This document shows positions 37,158 through 45,059 of a stretch of DNA of 64,000 nt, one piece after another (position 1 is the first letter of the stretch; each line of letters begins with the position of its first letter). The position numbers and the translations under genes were made by a program. The stretch is from Sphingomonas pseudosanguinis. Lineage in GTDB: Bacteria; Pseudomonadota; Alphaproteobacteria; Sphingomonadales; Sphingomonadaceae. The notes beneath the pieces were generated by a model. The model had not been told where the DNA came from. It was given only the letters and a program-made list of their open reading frames with translations, and ran no database searches. The stretch covers positions 1 to 64,000 of the forward strand of contig NZ_JACIDH010000007.1 in the NCBI RefSeq assembly GCF_014196255.1, given 5' to 3'.

Positions 37158-39116
37158 TCAATCGGCCCCGGGCAGCGCGGGCTGTCCGGGGTTTGATCGG
37201 AAGGCGGCCTGCTCGGCGAACAGGCCGATCACCTCCGGCGCCGACATCGGCCGGGCGAGCAGGAACCCCTGTACCGCATCGCACCGCGTCCGTCGCAGCT
37301 GGTCGAGCTGCGCGGGCGTCTCCACCCCCTCCGCCACGGTGCGCATGCCGAGCTTGGCGGCGAGATCGACGATCGTCTGGACGATCGCGACCGAGGCGGG
37401 GTTATGCTCCAGGTCGATGACGAAGGAGCGATCGATCTTCAGCGTCTGGAACGGGAACTGGGTCAGATAGCTGAGCGAGGAATAGCCCGTCCCGAAATCG
37501 TCGAGCGTGGTGCACACATGGATGCGGTTCAGCGCGCTCAACGCCGCCAGCGACCGGTCCACATCGTCGAGCAGCACCGACTCGGTCACCTCCAGCGTCA
37601 ACCGCTCCGGGGGCAGGCCGCTCGCGCTCAGCGCCGCCAGCACCGCATGGGTCAGGTCGGGCGCGCGGAGCTGCACCGGCGACAGGTTGACCGCGATCGT
37701 CACATCGGCCGGCCAGTGTGCCGCCGTCCGGCACGCCTGGCGCAGTACCCAGTCACCGATCATGACGATCAGCGTATTGTCCTCGGCGATCGGGATGAAC
37801 TCGGCGGGCGATATGCTGCCGAATTGCGGGCTGTTCCAGCGCAGCAGCGTCTCGCACGACGTGATGCGCCCCTTCGCCAGATCGAAGATCGGCTGATAGA
37901 CCAGCTCGAACTCGTTCCGCTCCAGCGCGCCGTCCATCGCGAGCGCGATCTGGCGCCGCCGTTCAATCTTCTCGTCCATCAGCGGCTCGTAGAAGAAGAA
38001 GCGGCCCCGCCCCTTCTCCTTGGCGCGGTACAGCGCGAGGTCGGCATTCTTCAGCAGCGTGTCGGCATCCCGGCCATTGTCCGGCGCGATGGCGATGCCG
38101 ATCGAGGCGGTGGTGCGCAGGTCGTGGCCGTTGAACCCGACCGGCTGGCGCACCGCCTCCAGCATGGCGCTGCCGATGCAGCCCGCCGCGCGCGCATCGG
38201 CGACGCCGCACAGGATGGCGAACTCGTCCCCGCCCAGCCGTGCGACGATGCCCCGGTCGCCCAGCACCTGCTCCAGCCGGCGGGCGACCGCCACCAGCAA
38301 CGCGTTGCCCGCCAGATGCCCGAAAAAGTCGTTCACCTCCTTGAACCGGTCGAGATCGAGCCAGAGTAGCGCCAGATGCTCGCCCGATGCCGTCAGGTTG
38401 CGCAGCCGCTCCTCGAAATGCTCGCGAAAGGCGGTGCGGTTGGCCATGCCGGTCAGGTCGTCGCGGCGCGCCATGCCCGCGTGGTGCTCGGCCAGCGCGG
38501 CCATCTCCTCCGACGCGGTGGTTGCGCGCAGGATGACGGCATAGGTCTGCTGCGTGATGTCGCTCATCGCCAGCACGAACAGCAGGATGACCGCCGCCAG
38601 CAGCGCCTTCAGCGGGTCGAGCGGCAGGAGCAGCCCGAACACCAGCGGCAGCGAGGCGAAGCAAAGCTGCGACAGCGCGATCAGCGGCCGGCCGGCATTG
38701 CGCCCCGCGATCCCTGCCGCATAGCCGATGGCGGTGGTGACCGAGAGGAGGTCGAGCACGCCGCTGTCCGTCCGGGTGAGGGTCAGCAGGCCGAACACGC
38801 CGAGCAACCCGGCATAGGTCAGCGCGCCGATGCGATAGCCGCGCTCCTGCTGGCGCACCGTCGCCGAGCCGCGCATCCGCAACGCATCGACGATGCGGAC
38901 CGCCCCGACCAGCCCGATCAGCACCGCACAGCCGATCAGCCATTCGTCGCCGCTGGCCGCCGCGACGACGGCCGCGATAGCGCTGCTGGTCAGCGCGCCG
39001 ATGATCAGCGAGCGCGGCGAGGCGTAGAGCGATTCCACCAGCACCGCGCGGACGCGGGCCGAAATCTGATCGTCGGAGTGTCGAAGATGCGTCATCCGGC
39101 GGATTAAACGTTTCAT
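37158..39116 (-). CDS. Membrane-bound GGDEF-EAL protein (c-di-GMP turnover)
   Basis: This 652-residue protein has an N-terminal membrane region of about six helices (~35-190, without a large periplasmic domain), then GGDEF and EAL domains. The cyclase motif RLGGDEFAIL is intact and lacks an RxxD inhibitory site. In the EAL domain the signature reads ETLLRW, keeping the catalytic Glu. VNLSPVQL, EVTESVLL, LDDFGTGYSS, KIDRSF and AEGVET are all present, so phosphodiesterase activity is likely. A strong Shine-Dalgarno AGGAGG just upstream supports the ATG at 39116. It converges on the rpfF-like gene: both stop codons meet with no gap in the palindrome TGATCA (37155-37160). Confidence 0.93.
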   Translation of the reverse strand: MKRLIRRMTHLRHSDDQISARVRAVLVESLYASPRSLIIGALTSSAIAAVVAAASGDEWLIGCAVLIGLVGAVRIVDALRMRGSATVRQQERGYRIGALTYAGLLGVFGLLTLTRTDSGVLDLLSVTTAIGYAAGIAGRNAGRPLIALSQLCFASLPLVFGLLLPLDPLKALLAAVILLFVLAMSDITQQTYAVILRATTASEEMAALAEHHAGMARRDDLTGMANRTAFREHFEERLRNLTASGEHLALLWLDLDRFKEVNDFFGHLAGNALLVAVARRLEQVLGDRGIVARLGGDEFAILCGVADARAAGCIGSAMLEAVRQPVGFNGHDLRTTASIGIAIAPDNGRDADTLLKNADLALYRAKEKGRGRFFFYEPLMDEKIERRRQIALAMDGALERNEFELVYQPIFDLAKGRITSCETLLRWNSPQFGSISPAEFIPIAEDNTLIVMIGDWVLRQACRTAAHWPADVTIAVNLSPVQLRAPDLTHAVLAALSASGLPPERLTLEVTESVLLDDVDRSLAALSALNRIHVCTTLDDFGTGYSSLSYLTQFPFQTLKIDRSFVIDLEHNPASVAIVQTIVDLAAKLGMRTVAEGVETPAQLDQLRRTRCDAVQGFLLARPMSAPEVIGLFAEQAAFRSNPGQPALPGAD

Positions 39117-39340
39117 ATCAACCTCCTGAACGAACACCTATCCGATCCGTCCGGAGTGCCCAAAGGCCTTTTGCTAAGCCTGTGTTGGGTGGGATGGCAC
39201 GTCTCTCACCCCTGGATCGCGGCCCCGGATGCCGCCGTCATGGCAAGGCCGCTAGCGATAACAACGTCTTACAGGGTGGCGCCTGGTGATGAACCGACAC
39301 CGATAAAACCGCGACAACTGACCAATGGTGCCGGAATATG

Positions 39341-40888
39341 TCAGCTTGGGTCCGATTCCGGACTATTTCGCCCATCGGCGTCCGGCATGGCCCGTTTCCA
39401 TCGATGTTCCTTGTCCAGCGCCAGCACGTCGCGCCCCGCCGTCAGGACGGCCTGCTCCCGACCGTCCTCGGCGAAGAAGACGGCGAAATCCCGGTCCGCG
39501 ACATCGCCGTCGATCCTGCGATCGTCGGGCGCGGCGACATGGCCGACATAGCGCAGGCTGAGGTCGTAATGGCCCGACCAGAAGAAGGGCACCTCCTGAT
39601 ACGCGCCCTCCGCCTTGCCCAGCAGATGCCGCGCGAGCCATTGTCCCATGCGCTGCGCCACCACCCAATGCTCGACGCGGATGGGATGGCCCAGACGGGG
39701 GTCGGGCACGCTGGCGATGTCGCCGATCGCATGGATGGCGGGGTCCGAGGTGCGGAGCATCGCATCGACCTGCACCCCGCCGCCGGCCGCCTTGTCCGCA
39801 ATGGTCAGGCCCGCTGCCTCGGCCAGTTCGACGCGTGGCTGAACACCGATACCGGCGACGACGAGATCGCCTTCGACGCGGGTGCCGTCGTCCAGCGTCG
39901 CCGCTTTGCCGTCCCAACGCACGATATGGCGGCCGAGATGGAAGGAGACGCCCTTGGACTCGTGCAGGTCGCGGATCATCGCCCCGACCTCCGGCCCGGC
40001 GGTCTTTTCCAGCGGCAGCGCATCGCCCGACACCACCGCGACCTCCAGCCCGCGCGCGATCAGCGAGGCGGCGACCTCCAGCCCGATATAGCTCGAGCCC
40101 AGCACGATGGCGCTACCCGCATCGGCGGTGGCGGCGATCAGGCGATCGGCATCGGCAAGACCACGCACGACATGGACGTCGTTGCGATCGGCACCGTAAA
40201 AGTCCGGACGGATCGCGGCGGCACCGGTGGCGAGCACCAGCGTGCGATAGGGAATGCGTGCGCCGTCGCGCAAGGTGACGACCCTGGCCTCGCGATCGAT
40301 CCCGGCCACGGCAACGCCCGATCGGACGTCGACGCCCTCCAGCGCGGGCAATGCCGCATCGTCGCGGTCCGCCTTGCCGGCCAGATATTGTTTGGAACAG
40401 AAGGTGCGGTCATAGGGCGCATCGCCCTCTTCCTCGATCACCGTGACCGCTCGGCCCGCACCGTGCCGCGCCAGCATTTCGGCACAGGCATGTCCGGCCC
40501 CGCCGGCACCGATGATGACGACGGGACCAACGGTGTCCGTGTCGACCGAAGCGGGCTTATCGACAGGATCGGCGGGTCCGTCGATGCGGACCTGTCCGTC
40601 CTCTTCGATCACCGTAAACCGGTCGAGCGGCGCGAAGGCGGGCGCGCCCACGGCTTCACCGGTTTCCAGATCGAAGCGGGCGTGATGGAACGGGCAGCGC
40701 AGCGTGCCATCGGCGACGATCCCGTCTGCAAGCGGCGCCTTCAGATGGGTGCATGTCCCCGACAGCGCGCAGACCCGGCCGCGATGGCGGACGAGCACGA
40801 TGTCCTGTCCGTCGAGGGTAGCCGGGACGATCCGCCCCTCCGCCAATTCGGTCGAGGCGATGCCGTTCGCCAGATCACGCTCCGCCAT
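39341..40888 (-). CDS. FAD-dependent reductase with N-terminal Rieske [2Fe-2S] domain (AIF-like)
   Basis: The 515-residue protein combines a Rieske ferredoxin and a pyridine-nucleotide:FAD reductase, as in AIFM3-like and ferredoxin-reductase proteins. Rieske ligands are Cys46-His48 and Cys65-His68 (CTHLKAP and CPFHHARF). The FAD site is VVIIGAGGAGHACAEMLAR (~125-143), the NAD site VLGSSYIGLEVAASL (~262-276), and a conserved AIGDIASVPD block follows near 385. A C-terminal reductase dimerisation domain completes it. It should pass electrons from NAD(P)H to an iron-sulfur partner. It follows the dps gene by 30 bases on the same strand, which suggests a role in iron or oxidative-stress metabolism, perhaps reducing Dps-bound iron. 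That link is inference. Confidence 0.9.
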   Translation of the reverse strand: MAERDLANGIASTELAEGRIVPATLDGQDIVLVRHRGRVCALSGTCTHLKAPLADGIVADGTLRCPFHHARFDLETGEAVGAPAFAPLDRFTVIEEDGQVRIDGPADPVDKPASVDTDTVGPVVIIGAGGAGHACAEMLARHGAGRAVTVIEEEGDAPYDRTFCSKQYLAGKADRDDAALPALEGVDVRSGVAVAGIDREARVVTLRDGARIPYRTLVLATGAAAIRPDFYGADRNDVHVVRGLADADRLIAATADAGSAIVLGSSYIGLEVAASLIARGLEVAVVSGDALPLEKTAGPEVGAMIRDLHESKGVSFHLGRHIVRWDGKAATLDDGTRVEGDLVVAGIGVQPRVELAEAAGLTIADKAAGGGVQVDAMLRTSDPAIHAIGDIASVPDPRLGHPIRVEHWVVAQRMGQWLARHLLGKAEGAYQEVPFFWSGHYDLSLRYVGHVAAPDDRRIDGDVADRDFAVFFAEDGREQAVLTAGRDVLALDKEHRWKRAMPDADGRNSPESDPS

Positions 40889-40918
40889 CGCCTCGTCCTC
40901 TCCCATCGCTCAGATCGT

Positions 40919-41488
40919 TCAGTCGGCGCGCTGGAGCGCGGTGGCGGCGAGGTGCTCGCCGATGAACCAGACCTGCGGTTCGTTGGAGCGGATGATGTCG
41001 CTGACCAGCAGATCGTTGGTGCCGTCATCACCCGACTCGTCGGCGGTCTTGGCGCCCTCATGCGCCTGTTCGAGTATGATCTTGTGCGCCTCCAGCAGAC
41101 GCGCCAGCATCGTCGGCACATCCTCACGCCCGCGCGGCGGACGCGGGATACGGGTCATCTCGGCTACGTCATGCGGCGTCGCGATGCTGATCCCGCCCAG
41201 CGACTGGATACGCTCGGCGACCATGTCGACCAGTTCGGCCTGCTTTTCATAATGGGTGTCGAGCAACAGATGCAGCTGATAGAAGGTTGCGCCCGACATC
41301 TGCCAGTGATGCTTCTTATACAGGTCACGCAGCATCATCGTGTCGGCAAGGACCTGATTGAGGATCGATACGCTCTGCTTGCGGGCATTGTCGGACAGAC
41401 CCAGTGGCAAGTCTTTCAGCGTACCGAACGCCTGGATTTCGCGATATTCGATCTTGTATTGCGGCTGTGCTTCATCGGTCTTGGCCAC
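40919..41488 (-). CDS. dps: Dps-family ferritin-like DNA-binding protein
   Basis: The 189-residue protein belongs to the Dps group of 12-mer mini-ferritins that oxidise and store iron and protect DNA in starvation and peroxide stress. The ferroxidase-site helices are seen in KKHHWQMSG (His) and LHLLLDTHYEKQAEL (Asp, Glu), with AERIQSLGG following as in the family. The N-terminal tail of ~20 residues is hydrophilic with several Lys. The GTG at 41488 is chosen because GGAG lies eight bases upstream; an ATG at 41542 in frame would add 18 residues and lacks a ribosome site. It is first in an operon with the Rieske-FAD reductase. Confidence 0.9.
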   Translation of the reverse strand: MAKTDEAQPQYKIEYREIQAFGTLKDLPLGLSDNARKQSVSILNQVLADTMMLRDLYKKHHWQMSGATFYQLHLLLDTHYEKQAELVDMVAERIQSLGGISIATPHDVAEMTRIPRPPRGREDVPTMLARLLEAHKIILEQAHEGAKTADESGDDGTNDLLVSDIIRSNEPQVWFIGEHLAATALQRAD

Positions 41489-41593
41489 GATTTCACTCCG
41501 GGCAGGGACAGGGATGATGGCGAAGCGCATGCCCGCCGCCACGGTTCCATGAAATTTTGGACTGGCCGAACCGACCGAGCATTTTCCGGCAAT

Positions 41594-41614
41594 GATCCAA
41601 ATTAATTTTTGATC
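41594..41614. promoter_or_regulatory. AT-rich imperfect palindrome between dps and the hydrolase gene
   Basis: GATCCAAATT and AATTTTTGATC form an imperfect inverted repeat centred near 41604, about 106 bases upstream of the dps GTG and 69 bases before the divergent ATG at 41683. Such an AT-rich dyad stands out in this GC-rich sequence and could be a regulator site for dps. It matches no consensus I can name with confidence. Confidence 0.3.
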
Positions 41615-41682
41615 TCAAGCGTGAAAGCGGAACGCTACCGCCGCTGCGACGTCCAGCAGGGGCTTTTTGTTTGCGAGGCCGC

Positions 41683-43038
41683 ATGACCCAACCCTCTCTG
41701 GTTTTCCTTCACGCTCTGGGCGCCAGCCACCGCGAATGGGACGGCGTGCGCGCGGACCTGTCCGACATCGATGGCATCGCGCTCGACCTGCCGGGGTTCG
41801 GCGAGCGCAAGGGCGAAGGCTATGCCGATGTCGCGGCGATGGCCGATGACCTGGCGGGCGAAATCCGGCGTCGGCGGCTGACCGCGTGCATCCTGGTCGG
41901 GCACAGCATGGGCGGCAAGATCGCCACCATCGTCGCGGCGCGCGCCGCGGCGGGCGAAGTCGGACTGGCCGGCGTGGTCGGCGTGGTGCTGGTCGCCGCC
42001 TCCCCGCCCTGCCCCGAGCCGATGGACGAGGATCGCCGCGAGCAGATGATCGGCTGGGTCGCCGATGGCGCGATCGGCCGTGCGGATGCCGAGACCTTCG
42101 TCGATGCCAACACCGCCACGCCGCTGCCCGAGCCGTTGCGGGAGAAGGCGATCGCCGATGTTCGCCGGTCGAGCCGCGAGGCCTGGCTCGGCTGGCTGGA
42201 GCGCGGCAGCCTGGAGGATTGGCGCGCGCGGGTCGGCCGTGTCTCGATCCCCGCGCTGATCGTCGCGGGGGCCGAGGACGGCGACCTGGGCGAGGCGGCG
42301 CAGCGGGCGCATAATCTGCCGCATTATCCCCACGCCGAGGTCCGGTCGGTCGAGGGTGCCGCGCACCTCATTCCCTATGAACAGCCGCAAGCGCTCGCGC
42401 GGTTGATCCGCGCGCATGTCGCGGCGGTCGCGTCATCGGCCCTGCCGGCGGCGTTCGTCGCCATTCTCGGCTCCGACCGGGTGAGCCGCCGGACACGCAC
42501 CGCGATGCTGGAGCGCACCCGCCCGGTGGCTGACGCGCCCGCCGGCTGGACGGCGGCGGAGCGGGCGATCGCGGCGCAACTGGTGGCGCATATCCTGCCC
42601 GAGGTCGAAGACATGGACGGCCTGGCGGCACGAGTGGAACGGGCGGTGAACCAGGGTCAGGGCGATGGCTGGCGCTTCGCCGAACTGCCCGCCGATGCCG
42701 AGGCCTGGACGCGCGGGCTGGCGACGTTGGACGCGGTGAGTGGCGGCTTCGTCGCGCTCGACCATGACGCGCAGGCGAACTGGCTGGAGCGGATTGCCGA
42801 GGGACAGGGCGGCGCCACGGACGACGAACGCCATTTGTCGCCCGCGCAGATGGTCTTGTGGTTTCAGGATGTCCGCGCCGAGATCGTCCGCCAATGGGTG
42901 GCGCTGCCCGCGACCATGGCGGCGATCGGCTATGACGGCTTCGCGGTCGGCGGCGATGGTCCGCGCAAACAGGGCTATTCGCGCACGGCGGCGACTGACG
43001 TCGAGACATGGCAGCAGGTGCGGGAGACGATGGCATGA
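41683..43038 (+). CDS. Fusion of an alpha/beta-hydrolase with a gluconate 2-dehydrogenase subunit 3-like domain
   Basis: The 451-residue protein has two parts. Residues 1-~250 are an alpha/beta-hydrolase with an HALGASHREWDG start, the nucleophile elbow GHSMGG (Ser75) and a late catalytic EGAAHLIPYEQP. Residues ~285-451 resemble gluconate 2-dehydrogenase subunit 3, the small accessory partner of membrane GMC oxidoreductases: WTAAERAIAAQLVAHILPE near the start and LPATMAAIGYDGFAVGGDGPRKQGY near the end. The partner form usually carries a twin-arginine signal, which is absent here. The stop overlaps the GMC gene by four bases (ATGA), which fits a physical partnership. The start ATG follows GCGAGG. 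I do not know this fusion from described systems. Confidence 0.8.
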   Translation: MTQPSLVFLHALGASHREWDGVRADLSDIDGIALDLPGFGERKGEGYADVAAMADDLAGEIRRRRLTACILVGHSMGGKIATIVAARAAAGEVGLAGVVGVVLVAASPPCPEPMDEDRREQMIGWVADGAIGRADAETFVDANTATPLPEPLREKAIADVRRSSREAWLGWLERGSLEDWRARVGRVSIPALIVAGAEDGDLGEAAQRAHNLPHYPHAEVRSVEGAAHLIPYEQPQALARLIRAHVAAVASSALPAAFVAILGSDRVSRRTRTAMLERTRPVADAPAGWTAAERAIAAQLVAHILPEVEDMDGLAARVERAVNQGQGDGWRFAELPADAEAWTRGLATLDAVSGGFVALDHDAQANWLERIAEGQGGATDDERHLSPAQMVLWFQDVRAEIVRQWVALPATMAAIGYDGFAVGGDGPRKQGYSRTAATDVETWQQVRETMA

Positions 43039-44585
43039 GCCGCGCGCCCTATTCCCATCAGGAGATGGTCGATGCCGTGGTCATCGGCACCGGAGCGGGC
43101 GGCGCCCCGCTGACCGCGCGGCTGGCGAAGGCCGGGCTGTCGGTCGTCGCGCTGGAGGCGGGCCGCTCCTTCGCCCCCAATGATCACGTCGCCGACGAAC
43201 TGGCCGCCGACATCTATTGGATGGAAGAGCGGTTGAGCGGCGGGGCCGATCCCACCGCTTTCGGTTCGAACAATTCGGGCATGGGCGTGGGCGGATCGAC
43301 GCTGCACTGGGGTGCCTTCTGCCCGCGCCCCGATGCGCGCGATCTGCAACTGAAGTCGTTGACCGGGCAAGGCGCCGACTGGCCGATCCCCCATGCCGAG
43401 CTGATCGCCTATGTCGAGGAGGTCGAGGCGTTCACCGGCGTGTCCGGGCCGGCCGACTATCCCTGGGACGCCAGACGCCGCTATGCCTATCCGCCGGTGC
43501 CGCGCAACGCCTCGGCCGATGCGATGGCGCGCGGGTGTGAGGCCATGGGCATCACCGCCACCGACGCGCCCGCCGCGCTCGTCTCGCGCGACCGCGATCA
43601 ACCCTATTGGGGCCAGCGACAGGCCTGTGTGAATTGCGGCACCTGTCATCAGGGCTGCCGCAACGCCGCCAAGACCAGCATGGATACCAGCTACCTGCCC
43701 TTCGCCGTCGCGCATGGCGCGGAGGTGCGCTCCCAGGCCCGCGTCCTGTCGTTCGATCTCGACCATGAAGGGCAAATCACCGGCGTCGTCTATCATCAGG
43801 GTGGCGAGGAACGCCGCCAGCGCTGTCGTGCGGTCTTCCTGTGCGCGGGCGGGGTGGAAAGCCCGCGCCTGCTCCTGAACCTGGGGCTCGCCAACTCCAG
43901 CGGGCAGGTCGGCCGCAACTTCATGGCGCATGTCGCGACCCAGGTCTGGGGCCGCTTCGACGACGAGATGCGGATGAACCGGGGCTATCCCTCCTCGCTG
44001 ATCACCGAGGACATGATGCGCCCGGCCGAGGCGGGGTGCGCGGGCGGCTATCTGATCCAGAGCCTGGGCGTGCTGCCGGTCAATCTGGCGACCCAGCTGG
44101 CGCGCGGCGCGGGCATGTGGGGCACGCGGCTCCAGTCCCTGCTGCGCCAGTATAACCACATGGCCGGGATCGGCATCAATGGCGAGTGCCTGCCGCATCC
44201 GGACAACCGCCTGACCCTGTCGGACGAAACCGACGCCTTCGGCCATCGCAAGGCCAGGATCGATTTCAGCTATCACGACAACGAGCGGGCGATCGACCGC
44301 CATTCTCGTCAGGTCATGACCGCGATCTGGGAAGCGGCGGGGGCAAAGGACATCTTCGCTATCGACCGTTCGGCGCATACCATCGGCACCTGCCGCATGG
44401 GCGGGAATGGCGACGAAGCCGTCGTCGACGCCGATGGACGCAGCTTCGACATCGCCAATTTGTGGATTTGCGACAATTCGATCTTCCCCAGCGCGCTGGC
44501 GGCCAATCCGGCGCTGACCATCATGGCGCTGTCGCTGCGCACCGCCGACCGTTTCCTGGCCCTGTCGAAGGCGCGTGCCGCATGA
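43035..44585 (+). CDS. GMC-family FAD oxidoreductase
   Basis: The 516-residue flavoenzyme should oxidise an alcohol or aldose; the substrate is unknown. The FAD-binding motif VVIGTGAGGAPLTARLAKAG (~16-35) and the GMC signatures SGMGVGGSTLHWG and CAGGVESPRLLLN are clear. The C-terminal active-site region has HTIGTCRMG and DNSIFPSALAANPALTIMALSLR. An extra four-cysteine cluster CVNCGTCHQGC (about residues 204-214) lies between the domains, as in related dehydrogenases that share subunit 3 partners. It overlaps the hydrolase fusion upstream and the deaminase downstream by four bases each. No signal peptide is seen, so it probably works in the cytosol or on the inner membrane face. Confidence 0.92.
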   Translation: MSRAPYSHQEMVDAVVIGTGAGGAPLTARLAKAGLSVVALEAGRSFAPNDHVADELAADIYWMEERLSGGADPTAFGSNNSGMGVGGSTLHWGAFCPRPDARDLQLKSLTGQGADWPIPHAELIAYVEEVEAFTGVSGPADYPWDARRRYAYPPVPRNASADAMARGCEAMGITATDAPAALVSRDRDQPYWGQRQACVNCGTCHQGCRNAAKTSMDTSYLPFAVAHGAEVRSQARVLSFDLDHEGQITGVVYHQGGEERRQRCRAVFLCAGGVESPRLLLNLGLANSSGQVGRNFMAHVATQVWGRFDDEMRMNRGYPSSLITEDMMRPAEAGCAGGYLIQSLGVLPVNLATQLARGAGMWGTRLQSLLRQYNHMAGIGINGECLPHPDNRLTLSDETDAFGHRKARIDFSYHDNERAIDRHSRQVMTAIWEAAGAKDIFAIDRSAHTIGTCRMGGNGDEAVVDADGRSFDIANLWICDNSIFPSALAANPALTIMALSLRTADRFLALSKARAA

Positions 44586-45052
44586 ACGAGACCGACCTGA
44601 AGCATCTTGCCCGCTGCGTCGAACTGGCGACCGAGGCGGTGGAAGCGGGCGATGCGCCGTTCGGCTCGCTGCTCGTCTCGCGCGATGGCGAGGTGTTGTT
44701 CGAGGATCGCAACCGGATCGGCGGCGGCGATCCCACGCGGCATCCCGAATTCGCCATCGTCCGCTGGGCGGTGGAACATCTCTCGCCCGACGAACGCCGG
44801 GCCGCGACCGTCTATACCTCGGGCGAGCATTGCGCGATGTGCGCCGCCGCGCATGGCCTCGCCGGGATGGGGCGGATCATCTATGCCAGCTCGACCGAGC
44901 AACTGATCCGCTGGATGGCCGAGCTCGGCAAGCCGCCGCTGGGCATCGCGCCGCTGCGGATACCCCAGGTCATCGACGGTGCCGAGGTCGAGGGCCCTGT
45001 CCCCGCCTTCGCCGAGACGATCCGCGATCTTCACGCCCGCTCGCGCGCCTGA
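44582..45052 (+). CDS. Nucleoside/guanine deaminase-like zinc enzyme (CDA fold)
   Basis: The 156-residue protein belongs to the cytidine/deoxycytidylate-deaminase superfamily, probably a nucleoside or nucleobase deaminase. Zinc ligands are His in HPEF (the family usually has HAE, here HPE) and the two Cys in SGEHCAMCAA (usually PCxxC, here HCAMC). The general acid Glu is present. Other family features are GDAPFGSLLVSRDG and GMGRIIYASS. Its ATG overlaps the GMC stop by four bases, so it is coupled to the oxidoreductase and hydrolase fusion. Together these suggest oxidation and deamination of one nitrogenous compound. The altered HPE and HCAMC residues mean the exact substrate is open. Confidence 0.83.
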   Translation: MNETDLKHLARCVELATEAVEAGDAPFGSLLVSRDGEVLFEDRNRIGGGDPTRHPEFAIVRWAVEHLSPDERRAATVYTSGEHCAMCAAAHGLAGMGRIIYASSTEQLIRWMAELGKPPLGIAPLRIPQVIDGAEVEGPVPAFAETIRDLHARSRA

Positions 45053-45059
45053 CGGCGGC

